NCBI RefSeq assembly: GCF_900110995.1
Contig: NZ_FOJF01000001.1
Span: forward strand, 4,500,803 to 4,564,802
Direction: 5' to 3'
Length of the DNA stretch: 64,000 nucleotides
From: Chitinophaga sp. YR573
Lineage (GTDB): Bacteria; Bacteroidota; Bacteroidia; Chitinophagales; Chitinophagaceae
The translations under genes were made by a program, and so were the position numbers. The first letter of the stretch is position 1. Every line of letters starts with the position of its first letter. Shown piece after piece: positions 1-9,122 of this stretch. The notes below the pieces were generated by a model that saw nothing but the letters and a program-made list of their open reading frames with translations, was not told the origin of the DNA and ran no database searches.

Positions 1-26
1 GTTACACATACTTTAAAACCTACACA

Positions 27-1004
27 ATGACTGAATTAAAAACAAACTGGTTATCTGAGCCAAAAAATGTGGCCACCACCGTTATAGGTATCTCGCTCTT
101 TGCAAGTTTAGGATATGCGTTCACAACCTATGTATTACCATGGCTGGTAAACGTTACCTGGAACCTGATCAACCTCATAGTAGGTGGCGTAATACTGGCC
201 TTTCTGTTAATGCTGTTTACCAATAAAAAGTTTTGGAGAGCATTGAAATATTTATCAGAATTCATTGCCAATTATTCTATTGGTCTGGCTATAGAACTGA
301 ATCCCTTCGCCATTTTACAGGCAAAGATCGATCAGGGATATGAAGACAGGAACACCCTGTTCAAACAAACAGGAAGATTAAAAGGTAAACAAAGTGAATT
401 GATGGATAAGCTGAAAGAAAAGGAAAAAGAGCTGCAACTGAATGTACAAAAGGTAAAGATTCTGCAGCAGGAAAATACCAACAGCAGGCACATAGATCTG
501 TATGCCAACAACGTGATCCGTTGCAGGGAATATATAGACAATGTAACGCCGATAGTAGGTGACCTGAACAAGCTGGTTTCCTTTGCTGATGCCGCTTATG
601 AAGAGAGTGGTATCATGCTGGAAGATGCGAAACTTGACCTTGAAGCAAAGAAAGATCTGTACTACTCTGTTACCACCGGCTTATCTGCCGTAAGCAGTGC
701 GATGAAAGCATTCAAAGGTGATGATGCCTTAAACAGAGATGCTGAAAAAGCGCTGGCCATACTGAAAGTACGGATAGGTGAAAAGATTGGTCACATCAAA
801 TCTGCGATAGATGTAACCTCCCGCTTTATGGATGATAAAGTGCTGGAAGATAAAGCGAAATCCGCACAGGCAATAGAACTGATCAGCAGTTTCAACATGC
901 AGTCCGATTTTAATTACACGCAATCTGCACTGGATAAAAACAGTGATAGCGGAAGATTGAAAGGAGTAAATGTACCCGACAGATATCGCGGTTTATTAGA
1001 CTAA
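27..1004 (+). CDS. Membrane-anchored coiled-coil protein, first gene of an ABC/OmpA operon
   Basis: I do not recognise the family with certainty. The 325-residue protein has two hydrophobic segments at roughly residues 15-35 and 42-65, then a soluble part. A strongly charged heptad-like stretch at about 100-150, rich in Lys, Glu and Leu, should form a coiled coil, and the rest looks mainly helical. There is no cleavable signal or lipobox, so it is probably an inner-membrane protein with a long cytoplasmic or periplasmic helical domain, loosely like PspA-type proteins. It lies 36 bases before the OmpA-fused binding protein on the same strand. That suggests an accessory or scaffold role for the transporter encoded next. 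The function is inferred from context only. The ATG at 27 is the first in-frame start in the window, and upstream genes of the operon may be cut off. Confidence 0.75.
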   Translation: MTELKTNWLSEPKNVATTVIGISLFASLGYAFTTYVLPWLVNVTWNLINLIVGGVILAFLLMLFTNKKFWRALKYLSEFIANYSIGLAIELNPFAILQAKIDQGYEDRNTLFKQTGRLKGKQSELMDKLKEKEKELQLNVQKVKILQQENTNSRHIDLYANNVIRCREYIDNVTPIVGDLNKLVSFADAAYEESGIMLEDAKLDLEAKKDLYYSVTTGLSAVSSAMKAFKGDDALNRDAEKALAILKVRIGEKIGHIKSAIDVTSRFMDDKVLEDKAKSAQAIELISSFNMQSDFNYTQSALDKNSDSGRLKGVNVPDRYRGLLD

Positions 1005-1040
1005 ACAATTTTTTTAAAACATAATTAAATCCAAATACCA

Positions 1041-2807
1041 ATGACACTTAAATTAAAACCCGCCGGAAAGATATTCATTATCGTTGCAGTAGTAGCAATT
1101 GGAATAGTAACTGTAAGATGGTACCAGGGTCGTCCCAAACAGGTGAGCGAATCGCTGGAACTCGGTAAAGTAGTATTGCCCGATGCGCCTGAAGCATCCT
1201 TAAGTAGCAATGCTGTTAAATTAGCTTTACCAGGCAATACCCCATCTGCAAATGGCGGAACACAGATCACCTGGTTACGTATGGCCTGGAACAGCCAGTT
1301 CTCTGCCATGTACGCTAACGGTGGTACACGTACTACAACGGGTTCTTTATTTGATAAGATGAAACTCGATATCACTTATACCCGTCAGGATGATTGTAAT
1401 AAGCAAATGGCAGATTTAGTAAAATTTGCACAGGACTATAAAAGCAATCCTTCTACTGCTGGTGTGATGATTACATTCATGGGAGATGGTATGCCAGCTT
1501 TCATGACTTCATTGTCTAAAGAACTGGAAACGCTGGGTGCGGAATATCAGCCTGTGATTATCCCTGTAACACATGGTAAATCATATGGTGAAGACCAGGT
1601 AATGGGTCCTCAGCAATGGAAGGTTGACCCTAAGTCAGCTATCGGTAAATGTGTGGCCGGTGTGTTACGTGACGGGGATATTAATATACTCCTGAAATGG
1701 GCCGGTGATAATGGTTTAAAGGTAAACCCTGATGAAACTACCTACGATGCTGCTGCTATCAACATCATTGCTGCGAATGACTTCCTGGATGCACCTAATA
1801 AATATATTGCTAGTTATACCGAAAGCCGTAAGATAGTAGCCAATGGTAAAACTACCGGTAAAGATACCACTGTAGGTGTGGATGCAGTAGCCACCTGGAC
1901 TCCCGGTGATGTGAACGTATCTGTTAAAAAAGGCGGACTGGTAACAATTGCCAGCACCAGACAGTATGCTTCACAGATGTCTAATCAGACGATCACCATT
2001 AAGAAATGGGCGAATGATCACAGGACAGACGTTGAAAACATCATCATCGCACTGGCACAGGCTGGTGACCAGGTACGTTCTTTTAATGATGCAAAAGAGT
2101 TTGCTGCTAAGGTAAGTGCTGAAGTGTATAACGAGCAGGATGCTGCTTACTGGTTGAAATACTTCAATGGTGTAGAAGAAAAGGATATACAGGGATTGAA
2201 AGTAACGTTAGGTGGTTCAGCGGTATTTAACTTACAGGATATGGCCAATACATATGGATTAGGTAATGATAAGATAGACAGGTATAAAGCGGTGTACAAC
2301 ACCTTTGGTAGCCTGATGGTGAAAATGTATCCTGCATTAATGCCTTCATTCATGCCTTACGAAAAAGCGGTAGACAAATCTTTCCTGTTCTCTGTGATCT
2401 CTAATCACCCTGAATTGCTGGAAGGTAAAGCGATCGAGACGAAGTATGCTTCTGAAATCACTTCTGAAGTATCCTCTAAATCTTACAGTATCGAGTTTGA
2501 AACCGGTTCTGCTGTAATCAGGTCTTCTTCTTACAAATTACTGGATGAAATTTTTGAATCAGCTGTAGTAGCTGAAGGGTTGAAAGTAGGTGTGTATGGT
2601 CATACAGATAATAGTGGTTCAGATGCGGTGAATGTGCCTTTGTCTGAGAAACGTGCGGCTGCTGTAAAAGATTATCTGCTGAAGAAAGGTCTTACAGAAA
2701 ACCGTCTGGAAGCGAAAGGATATGGTGCTGCAAAACCACTGGTATCTAATGCTACAGAGGCTGGCAGGAGTCAGAACAGAAGAGTGGAAATAGTGCTGGG
2801 TGAGTAA
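1041..2807 (+). CDS. Solute-binding-like protein fused to an OmpA peptidoglycan-binding domain
   Basis: This 588-residue protein starts with a hydrophobic anchor or signal (about residues 8-25). A periplasmic binding-protein-like region follows (about 75-440), of the NitT/TauT or phosphate type. A C-terminal OmpA domain covers about 483-588. In the OmpA domain, GHTDNSG and LSEKR place Asp523 and Arg538 fifteen residues apart, the same spacing as the two diaminopimelate-binding residues of E. coli OmpA. NRRVEI near the end is also typical. The protein therefore probably binds peptidoglycan while presenting a ligand-binding domain in the periplasm. The permease and ATPase genes that follow would complete an importer. 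The substrate cannot be read from the sequence. The fusion replaces the usual free or lipid-anchored binding protein. Confidence 0.85.
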   Translation: MTLKLKPAGKIFIIVAVVAIGIVTVRWYQGRPKQVSESLELGKVVLPDAPEASLSSNAVKLALPGNTPSANGGTQITWLRMAWNSQFSAMYANGGTRTTTGSLFDKMKLDITYTRQDDCNKQMADLVKFAQDYKSNPSTAGVMITFMGDGMPAFMTSLSKELETLGAEYQPVIIPVTHGKSYGEDQVMGPQQWKVDPKSAIGKCVAGVLRDGDINILLKWAGDNGLKVNPDETTYDAAAINIIAANDFLDAPNKYIASYTESRKIVANGKTTGKDTTVGVDAVATWTPGDVNVSVKKGGLVTIASTRQYASQMSNQTITIKKWANDHRTDVENIIIALAQAGDQVRSFNDAKEFAAKVSAEVYNEQDAAYWLKYFNGVEEKDIQGLKVTLGGSAVFNLQDMANTYGLGNDKIDRYKAVYNTFGSLMVKMYPALMPSFMPYEKAVDKSFLFSVISNHPELLEGKAIETKYASEITSEVSSKSYSIEFETGSAVIRSSSYKLLDEIFESAVVAEGLKVGVYGHTDNSGSDAVNVPLSEKRAAAVKDYLLKKGLTENRLEAKGYGAAKPLVSNATEAGRSQNRRVEIVLGE

Positions 2808-2817
2808 TCATTATTAT

Positions 2818-2844
2818 ATAGCCACTGCATTACGCAGTGGCTAT
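2818..2844 (+). promoter_or_regulatory. Intra-operon hairpin between binding protein and permease genes
   Basis: A perfect inverted repeat has 11-base arms (ATAGCCACTGC at 2818-2828, GCAGTGGCTAT at 2834-2844) and a 5-base loop. It lies just after the stop of the OmpA-fused gene. No T-run follows, so it is not a strong terminator. It may stabilise the upstream message or lower downstream expression. It also argues against extending the permease start upstream to 2800. Confidence 0.6.
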
Positions 2845-2862
2845 TCTTCCCTAATTATTTAT

Positions 2863-3636
2863 ATGAAAAAGATATTTCAACCTTTTGCTGTAATCAATAG
2901 TCAGACGTTTATAATCATGGCGTTGTTACAGGTAGTGCTGGCGCTGGTATTGTGGCATACTACTTCTAACGGATTAATGCCGCAGCCTGGTAAAGTAGCT
3001 GCTGCGCTGGTACATTTATCCACTACAAAATTGCTGATAGATAATGTGCTGGTAAGTCTGGTGCTTACTTTAAAAGCAATGCTCTATGCCATTATCATCA
3101 CGTTGTTTTTTGCTTATTTATCTGTGTTGCCATTTTTCAGAAGTATTGCGGAGTTTATAGTGAAGTGCCGTTATCTCACCTTAGCCGGATTGATATTCGT
3201 GTTTACATTGCTTACACAAAACGGTAGCGCATTAAAGCTCTGGTTACTGATCTTTGGTATTGTCCCTTTTTTCGTTACTTCTTTTTTATCAGTGATAGTG
3301 CATATTCATCAGCAGGAATATGACTTATGCAAAACACTTGGTTATAGTAACTGGCGTACTTTATACGAAGTGATTATTGTGGGGAAGGCAGATAAAGTAC
3401 TGGAGATATTACAACAGAACTTTGCCATTGCATGGTTGATGATTACAATGGTAGAAGGGTTGAATATGAGTGAAGGTGGGATTGGCGCTTTATTGATCAA
3501 GTATAATAAGTACAATGATTTAACGAATGTACTGGCACTGCAACTGGTTATTTTCTTACTGGGATTATTCTTCGATGCCTTACTTACTATCATGCGCAGA
3601 TGGTTATTTCCTTACACTACATTAGCAACAAAATGA
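2863..3636 (+). CDS. ABC transporter permease, NitT/TauT-like
   Basis: This is an inner-membrane permease of the binding-protein-dependent (BPD_transp_1) type, 257 residues with about six hydrophobic helices. The cytoplasmic coupling loop can be recognised around EYDLCKTLGYSNW, matching the EAA-loop pattern (E-A-A-x-x-L-G) in weak form. I chose the ATG at 2863 (MKKIFQPF) over an earlier in-frame ATG at 2800, because the earlier start would translate through the hairpin at 2818-2844 and add an atypical N-terminus. The stop overlaps the next start by four bases (ATGA at 3633-3636), so translation with the ATPase is probably coupled. It should form the channel for the substrate bound by the upstream OmpA-fused protein. 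Confidence 0.85.
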   Translation: MKKIFQPFAVINSQTFIIMALLQVVLALVLWHTTSNGLMPQPGKVAAALVHLSTTKLLIDNVLVSLVLTLKAMLYAIIITLFFAYLSVLPFFRSIAEFIVKCRYLTLAGLIFVFTLLTQNGSALKLWLLIFGIVPFFVTSFLSVIVHIHQQEYDLCKTLGYSNWRTLYEVIIVGKADKVLEILQQNFAIAWLMITMVEGLNMSEGGIGALLIKYNKYNDLTNVLALQLVIFLLGLFFDALLTIMRRWLFPYTTLATK

Positions 3637-4421
3637 CAGCATATACTAAACAACAGGTACTCTTACAGGCTACAGATGTTTGCCTGAATTATAGAGATAC
3701 TCCTGTGTTACACGATATCAATTTCACTATTAAAAACATTATGCGTCCTGGTGTGGAACAGGGACAGGTAGTGTCTTTATTAGGCAGGAGCGGGGTAGGT
3801 AAAACGCAGTTGTTCCGCTTACTGGCGGGCTTGCAGCAACCGACATCCGGTAGTATTATCATTGATGGTAATAAACAGGTGCAGGCAGGGGATATGGGGG
3901 TAGTGTTTCAGCATTATTACCTGTTTGAGTGGAAGACTATTTATCAGTCGCTTAGAATGGCTACCAGTCAGAACCCTGTTTTAAAAGGGAATGAAAAGGA
4001 AGCGATAGAGAAGTGGGCAGCAGCATTTGATATTACTGCCTGTCTGCATAAATATCCTCAGCAGTTATCTGGTGGGCAGCGTCAGCGGGCCAGTATTATG
4101 CAGCAGTTGTTGAAAGGGTCTAAGTTCTTATTGTTTGATGAGCCGTTTTCAGGGTTGGATGTTTGTGTATTGGATAAAGTAGTGGATATGTTGTTACAGG
4201 TATCAGTGGCAGATGAATTGAATACGCTGATTATTGTTTCTCATGATATTGAGACAAGTGTAGCGATATCTGATACGGTGTATATACTGGGTAAAGAAGA
4301 AGGAGGATCTACGATTAAAAAGGAGATAGATTTGATTGAGAGGGATCTTGCCTGGCATAAGGATGTACGCAGACATAAGGCGTTTGCAGATACACTGGAT
4401 GAGATAAAGGCTAGTTTGTAA
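3633..4421 (+). CDS. ABC transporter ATP-binding protein
   Basis: This is the nucleotide-binding subunit of the importer, 262 residues from the ATG at 3633. That start overlaps the permease stop as ATGA and is preferred to an in-frame start at 3600. Visible motifs are Walker A GRSGVGKT (51-58), Q-loop Gln93 in VFQHYYLF, signature LSGGQRQR (145-152), Walker B FLLFDE (165-170), D-loop SGLD (173-176) and switch His204 in VSHD. All catalytic residues are present, so it should be active. The closest general class is the nitrate/sulfonate/taurine ATPases. There is an unusual short insertion, about 35-45, before the Walker A strand. It ends the operon just before a terminator. Confidence 0.93.
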   Translation: MTAYTKQQVLLQATDVCLNYRDTPVLHDINFTIKNIMRPGVEQGQVVSLLGRSGVGKTQLFRLLAGLQQPTSGSIIIDGNKQVQAGDMGVVFQHYYLFEWKTIYQSLRMATSQNPVLKGNEKEAIEKWAAAFDITACLHKYPQQLSGGQRQRASIMQQLLKGSKFLLFDEPFSGLDVCVLDKVVDMLLQVSVADELNTLIIVSHDIETSVAISDTVYILGKEEGGSTIKKEIDLIERDLAWHKDVRRHKAFADTLDEIKASL

Positions 4422-4460
4422 AGTAAATATCAGCCTGGAAGATAAAGGCACATTTGCATA

Positions 4461-4497
4461 ATGAAAAAGCCCCGCAGATTCTGCGGGGCCTTTTCAT
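4461..4497. terminator. Bidirectional intrinsic terminator
   Basis: The stem CCCCGCAG (4470-4477) pairs with CTGCGGGG (4481-4488) across a 3-base loop. A-rich sequence lies on the left and TTTTCATT on the right, so it can end both the + strand ABC operon and the - strand bioB transcript. Confidence 0.9.
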
Positions 4498-4513
4498 TAT
4501 ACGTAATTACTTC

Positions 4514-5512
4514 TTATGATAAGGTAATTGCTTCCTGTACTTCGTGGTCTTTGAAAGCAGCTCTTGCTTTCAGGCCCAGCAGTTCGAACATCATATGATC
4601 TTCTTCAAAGGAAGGGTTGTCTGTAGTTAAAAGTTTCTCACCGGTGAAGATGGAGTTGGCGCCTGCCATGAAACACATTGCCTGTTCAGCAATGCTCATT
4701 TCAGCACGACCAGCACTGAGGCGTACCATTGCCTTAGGTATTACCAGGCGGGTAGTAGCGATCATGCGTACCATATCCCAGAAGGCTACTTTAGGCATGT
4801 TTTCCAGTGGCGTACCTTTTACGCGGGTCAATGCGTTGATGGGCACGGAATCCGGATGTTTAGCCAGGTTGCTGAGAGTATGCAGCATACCTATGCGGTC
4901 TTCGTGAGATTCACCGAGGCCGATGATACCACCGCAGCATACGCTAACACCTGCTTTCTGTACGTTTTCAAGGGTACGTAAGCGGTCGTCGTATGTACGG
5001 GTAGTGATGATTTGTTCGTAGTATTCGCCGGAGGTATCCAGGTTGTGGTTGTAAGCATACAGACCGGCATCAGCCAGTTTCTGTGCCTGGTTTTCTGTAA
5101 GCATACCCAGCGTACAGCAAACTTCCATACCCATTTCGTTTACACCTTTTACCATGTCCAGCACGCGGTCAAAGTCGCGGTTATCGCGTACTTCTCTCCA
5201 GGCAGCACCCATACAGAAGCGGGTAGAGCCTGCTTCGCGGGCTTTCTGCGCGTATGCCAGTACTGCATCTTTCTGCAGAAGGCCGTGAACGTTGATATCT
5301 GTATTATAACGGGCTGCCTGTGGGCAGTAGGAACAATCTTCGGAGCAACCGCCGGTTTTGATGGAAAGCAGGGTACAAACCTGTACTTCTGCGGTATCCT
5401 GTGTTTGTCTGTGAACAGAAGCAGCACGGAACACGAGCTCCAGCAATGGTGTATTATAGATTTCTCTTATTTCTTCAATGGTCCAGTCGTGACGGATCTG
5501 CACATCTTGCAT
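4514..5512 (-). CDS. bioB: Biotin synthase
   Basis: A radical-SAM enzyme that inserts sulfur into dethiobiotin, the last step of biotin synthesis in the cytoplasm. The 332-residue length is normal. The radical [4Fe-4S] motif C-x3-C-x2-C is at Cys56, Cys60 and Cys63 ([12 protein letters not shown]). Candidate ligands of the sacrificial [2Fe-2S] cluster are Cys100, Cys132/133, Cys192 and Arg264 (MVRLSAGR). No other bio gene is in the window, so it stands apart from the rest of the pathway. It lies in the same orientation as the acyl-CoA carboxylase subunit upstream, whose holoenzyme needs biotin. A -7 element lies 20 bases upstream of its ATG, suggesting its own promoter. Confidence 0.97.
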   Translation of the reverse strand: MQDVQIRHDWTIEEIREIYNTPLLELVFRAASVHRQTQDTAEVQVCTLLSIKTGGCSEDCSYCPQAARYNTDINVHGLLQKDAVLAYAQKAREAGSTRFCMGAAWREVRDNRDFDRVLDMVKGVNEMGMEVCCTLGMLTENQAQKLADAGLYAYNHNLDTSGEYYEQIITTRTYDDRLRTLENVQKAGVSVCCGGIIGLGESHEDRIGMLHTLSNLAKHPDSVPINALTRVKGTPLENMPKVAFWDMVRMIATTRLVIPKAMVRLSAGRAEMSIAEQAMCFMAGANSIFTGEKLLTTDNPSFEEDHMMFELLGLKARAAFKDHEVQEAITLS

Positions 5513-5531
5513 AATAATCTAATTTGAATAG

Positions 5532-5539
5532 CAAACCTA
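5532..5539 (-). promoter_or_regulatory. Bacteroidota -7 promoter element for bioB
   Basis: On the - strand this reads TAGGTTTG, an exact match to TAnnTTTG, ending 20 bases before the bioB ATG. No convincing -33 TTG is seen at the usual distance, so only the -7 box is claimed. Confidence 0.5.
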
Positions 5540-5582
5540 CAAAAAAAAGTATTAAAAAAGTTTAATGCCTCAAAGTGTTGTC

Positions 5583-6683
5583 TTAGAGGTACTTAAAGTT
5601 CGTTTTAGGCGTAATATTCAGCAAAGTCTGATAAATCAGGTGAATAGTGTTCTCTATATCATCCTTTTTTACCATTTCTACTGTGGTATGCATATACCGC
5701 AGTGGCAGGCTGATAAGCGCAGACGGAGTACCGTCATTTGAGTAAGCAAAAGCATCCGTATCTGTACCGGTGCTGCGGCTAACCGCATGCAGCTGGTGAG
5801 GAATATCGTTCTTTTTAGCCGTCTTGATAATAAGGTCCCTGAGGATATTATGTACAGCAGGGCCGTAAGTGATACTGGGTCCGCCGCCACACTTGATCTC
5901 CCCTTCAATATTCTTATTGATCATAGGAGTGGTGGTATCATGGGTCACATCGGTAATGATAGCTACATCAGCTTTGATGCGTTTAGCAATCATTTCAGCC
6001 CCACGCAGCCCTACTTCTTCCTGTACCGCATTCACGATATACAGGCCAAAAGGGAGGGACTGTTTTTTCTCTTTCAGCATACGGGCCACTTCAGCGATCA
6101 TAAATCCGCCAATGCGGTTATCGATAGCGCGGCATACGTAGTAGTCGTGCGCCAGTTCTTCAAAACCATCCTCAAAAGTAACCACACAGCCCACATGGAT
6201 ACCCAGGTCGTCTACTTCCTTACGGGAGCGGGCGCCACAGTCCAGGAAGATGTTATCTACCTTAGGCTGGGGTTCTTTACCTTCTCCGCCACGCATACGG
6301 GTATGGATAGCCGGCCAGCCAAATACGGCCTTCACGGAACCATTCGCTGTATGGATATTTACGCGTTTGGACGGCGCGATCTGCTGATCGGAGCCACCAT
6401 TGCGGATAACATAGATAAGTCCTTCCGGAGATATATAATTTACGAACCAGGATATTTCATCAGCATGCGCTTCTATCACTACTTTAAAAGGAGCTTTGGG
6501 ATTGATGATACCTACTGCCGACCCATAAGCATCTACATAATGTTCATCAATATAGGGCTGTAAATATTCCAGCCACAGTCTTTGTCCTTCCTTTTCAAAA
6601 CCGGTAGGAGAAGGGTTATTAAGGTAGTTGCGCAGGAACGTAAGCGCTTCCTTGCTAAGTATAGATTTTTGCTTCTTAGACAT
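5583..6683 (-). CDS. M42 family zinc/cobalt aminopeptidase
   Basis: This cytoplasmic co-catalytic metallopeptidase of the glutamyl aminopeptidase/tetrahedral aminopeptidase type probably trims short peptides. It has 366 residues, as usual for M42. The metal and catalytic residues can be seen in order: His73 and Asp75 (EAHADE), bridging Asp188 (AIDNRIGG), Glu222/Glu223 (QEEVGLRG), an Asp in TDVTHD (about 245) and His332 (YMHTTVEM). The set looks complete, so activity is expected. Its start overlaps the end of the UbiA-like gene by eight bases, implying co-transcription. The functional link to the carboxylase and membrane protein upstream is unclear and may be only housekeeping. Confidence 0.93.
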   Translation of the reverse strand: MSKKQKSILSKEALTFLRNYLNNPSPTGFEKEGQRLWLEYLQPYIDEHYVDAYGSAVGIINPKAPFKVVIEAHADEISWFVNYISPEGLIYVIRNGGSDQQIAPSKRVNIHTANGSVKAVFGWPAIHTRMRGGEGKEPQPKVDNIFLDCGARSRKEVDDLGIHVGCVVTFEDGFEELAHDYYVCRAIDNRIGGFMIAEVARMLKEKKQSLPFGLYIVNAVQEEVGLRGAEMIAKRIKADVAIITDVTHDTTTPMINKNIEGEIKCGGGPSITYGPAVHNILRDLIIKTAKKNDIPHQLHAVSRSTGTDTDAFAYSNDGTPSALISLPLRYMHTTVEMVKKDDIENTIHLIYQTLLNITPKTNFKYL

Positions 6684-7554
6684 TGCTGTTGTTGTTAATG
6701 ATTGTGCAAAAGTAAGGAATTAGCCAGCAGCTTTTAACTGCCAGGATATGTAGCAGTGCAGATAACATTACCATGCCATCCAGCACACTATAATAAAAGA
6801 GATCAGAACGTGTGTGCATCGTGTAACGTGTAAGCAGCGCGGTTATCAGCACCGGCGCGAGCAGGAACAACATCAACGGTAAAGGGAAACAAAAGGCAAA
6901 AACTGCCGAGCATATCAATGAGCAATAATATAAACGTTTGAGGTTGGGCTTGCTGAGGTAGGTGATCAGCGAACGGATCCCTTCCCTCTTATCTGCATCA
7001 AGATCCCGGTAATCGAAGAGCATACAGATGGCGTATACCAGGAAGAACCGGTGAAGGGTATAGGCCGTTAAAGAAAGCGTAACAGACTGTCCTGCAATGA
7101 ATACAGGTAGCAATGTGGTCACGTAAGTCCATACAAAAGAAAGGAACACCGTTTTACCGATAGCTATCTTACGCAGCCATACAAAAGCCCGCTGTGGTAG
7201 CTTAGGGGCAGAATACAGAAAGGTAAGGATGGCAGCACCGCCCAAAGGCAGCCAATGGGCCTTTAAGAACCAGAAGCTATAGGCCGCACCTATACCACCC
7301 ACTGCGCAAAGCGATAACTGTAGGGCCTTATGCCTGGCACCCCAGAGGATCCTCTCTGAGGCGGAATAGTCTGCCGGAGTCAGGTACCAGTGGAAGTTAT
7401 AACTACAGATGGTCGCAAAGAATACGAAGATGTAGAAGTCGTCATTTACATCCCTGATATGAAACAATGTATTGGTTTGCCATATCATGAGTACGGCACA
7501 ACATGCAACATATATGGAAGAGAAGATGATAAAGTTTAACAGCGCCCGGAACAT
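6676..7554 (-). CDS. UbiA-like membrane protein, possibly a divergent prenyltransferase
   Basis: A 292-residue polytopic membrane protein with about eight hydrophobic helices. The second aspartate-rich motif of UbiA prenyltransferases is recognisable as DYRDLDADKREG (Asp181, 184, 186, 188), and YSAPKLP (114-120) resembles the loop found in the family. The first NDxxD motif is not visible: the matching region reads SYNFHWYLTP around 51-60. It may therefore be an altered enzyme or may have lost prenyltransfer activity. It lies 3 bases downstream of the carboxylase gene and overlaps the peptidase start, so it is inside an operon. The substrate is unknown. Quinone or other isoprenoid metabolism is only a guess from the family. 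Confidence 0.65.
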   Translation of the reverse strand: MFRALLNFIIFSSIYVACCAVLMIWQTNTLFHIRDVNDDFYIFVFFATICSYNFHWYLTPADYSASERILWGARHKALQLSLCAVGGIGAAYSFWFLKAHWLPLGGAAILTFLYSAPKLPQRAFVWLRKIAIGKTVFLSFVWTYVTTLLPVFIAGQSVTLSLTAYTLHRFFLVYAICMLFDYRDLDADKREGIRSLITYLSKPNLKRLYYCSLICSAVFAFCFPLPLMLFLLAPVLITALLTRYTMHTRSDLFYYSVLDGMVMLSALLHILAVKSCWLIPYFCTIINNNSNV

Positions 7555-7557
7555 AAT

Positions 7558-9096
7558 TTATAACGGGATATTCCCATGTTTTTTCCGGGGCAATGTTACA
7601 ACTTTATTTTCCAGCATTGCAAAGCCTTTGATCAGTTTAATACGCATCTGATCTGGTATTATAACCTCATCAATATATCCTTTTTCAGCCGCCAGGTAAG
7701 GATTGGCAAAGCGTTCCGTGTATTCAGCCACCAGTTCATTCATGCGTGCTTCAGGATCTTCCGCAGCATCAATTTCTTTTTTATAGATGATCTCTACTGC
7801 GCCTTTAGGTCCCATTACGGCAATTTCCGCCTGAGGGAAAGCAAAATTGAGATCGGCACCGATGTGTTTGGAGTTCATTACACAGTAAGCGCCCCCATAG
7901 GCTTTACGGGTGGTAACGGTGATTTTGGGAACAGTGGCCTCACTAAGCGCAAACAGGAGTTTAGCCCCGTTGGTGATGATGCCGTTCCATTCCTGGTCGG
8001 TACCCGGTAAGAAGCCCGGTACGTCTACCAGTACCAGCAGGGGCACATTGAATGCATCGCAGAAACGGGTAAAGCGGGCGCCTTTCACGGAAGCCTTTAT
8101 ATCCAGCACACCTGCCAGGTGTCCCGGCTGATTGGCTACGATGCCAATGCTGCGGCCGGCTATACGGGCAAAGCCCACCAGGATGTTCTCTGCATAATCG
8201 CGGTGTACTTCAAAGAAGCTATCGGTATCTGTCACCTGGGCAATCACTTCCTTCATATCATAAGGCTGATTGGAGCTCTCAGGGATCAGGGTATTGAGTG
8301 TGGTCCTTGTTTCGTCGGAAGGGGTGTAAGGGTATACGGGTGCATCTTCTTCACAGTTCTGTGGCACATAACTGAGTAACTGACGGATATTCTGGATGCA
8401 TTCCACTTCATTGGCACAGGCGAAGTGGGTAACCCCGCTTTTAGAAGCATGGGTATGTGCACCGCCCAGTTCTTCGGAAGTTACTTCTTCATGGGTAACG
8501 GTCTTAACGACGTTAGGGCCGGTTACGAACATATAGGAAGTTTCTTCCACCATCAGGATGAAGTCTGTAATGGCAGGGGAGTATACAGCACCACCGGCAC
8601 AGGGGCCCATTACGGCGGAAATCTGTGGGATAACACCGGAAGCGCGGGTATTGCGGTAGAAGATGTCTGCATATCCACCCAGGCTTACCACACCTTCCTG
8701 AATACGGGCACCGCCGCTGTCATTGAGTCCTACTACGGGAGCGCCGTTCTGCATGGCAAGGTCCATGATCTTGCATATTTTACGGGCATGCGGTTCGGAG
8801 AGGCTGCCACCATATACGGTAAAGTCCTGTGAGAATACGTAGGTGAGGCGGCCATTGATAGTACCATAGCCGGTTACCACCCCATCTCCGGGAAACTGTT
8901 CCTGGTCGGTGGTAAGTCCGCGGTTACGGTTATGTACAAACATGTCCAGCTCTTCAAAGGAGCCTTCATCCATGAGCAGGGTAAGTCTTTCGCGGGCGGT
9001 CAGTTTGCCCTTTTTATGCTGGGAGGATATCCTTGCTTCACCACCACCGAGGGAGGCGGCAGCGATGCGTTGCTGCAGTTCTTCAATTTTGTCCAT
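7558..9096 (-). CDS. Acyl-CoA carboxylase carboxyltransferase (beta) subunit, propionyl-CoA type
   Basis: The carboxyltransferase subunit of a biotin-dependent acyl-CoA carboxylase (PccB/MmdA-like), moving carboxyl from biotin to propionyl- or methylmalonyl-type CoA. From the ATG at 9096 it has 512 residues, normal for the family. Two crotonase-like halves are clear. The N-terminal half has [13 protein letters not shown] and [11 protein letters not shown] (oxyanion-hole glycines), and the C-terminal half has [10 protein letters not shown] and the glycine-rich [12 protein letters not shown] rejected the first in-frame ATG at 9153 because it lies inside a perfect inverted repeat. The biotin carboxylase and carrier subunits are not in the window. 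bioB further along the strand would supply the cofactor. MmdA-type decarboxylase is the main alternative. Confidence 0.93.
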   Translation of the reverse strand: MDKIEELQQRIAAASLGGGEARISSQHKKGKLTARERLTLLMDEGSFEELDMFVHNRNRGLTTDQEQFPGDGVVTGYGTINGRLTYVFSQDFTVYGGSLSEPHARKICKIMDLAMQNGAPVVGLNDSGGARIQEGVVSLGGYADIFYRNTRASGVIPQISAVMGPCAGGAVYSPAITDFILMVEETSYMFVTGPNVVKTVTHEEVTSEELGGAHTHASKSGVTHFACANEVECIQNIRQLLSYVPQNCEEDAPVYPYTPSDETRTTLNTLIPESSNQPYDMKEVIAQVTDTDSFFEVHRDYAENILVGFARIAGRSIGIVANQPGHLAGVLDIKASVKGARFTRFCDAFNVPLLVLVDVPGFLPGTDQEWNGIITNGAKLLFALSEATVPKITVTTRKAYGGAYCVMNSKHIGADLNFAFPQAEIAVMGPKGAVEIIYKKEIDAAEDPEARMNELVAEYTERFANPYLAAEKGYIDEVIIPDQMRIKLIKGFAMLENKVVTLPRKKHGNIPL

Positions 9097-9122
9097 GGAA
9101 TCGCTTTGAGGTGTTAAAGACT

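Noticed and set aside
1041-2807. Dedicated phosphate-binding protein
   Set aside because: Fold-level resemblance to several binding-protein classes does not fix the ligand; no phosphate-specific genes such as pstC or phoU accompany it.
4617-4907. Open frames antisense to bioB, the M42 peptidase, the carboxylase, nitrate reductase and nirB
   Set aside because: They mirror the codon pattern of strongly supported genes on the opposite strand and show no domains or start signals.
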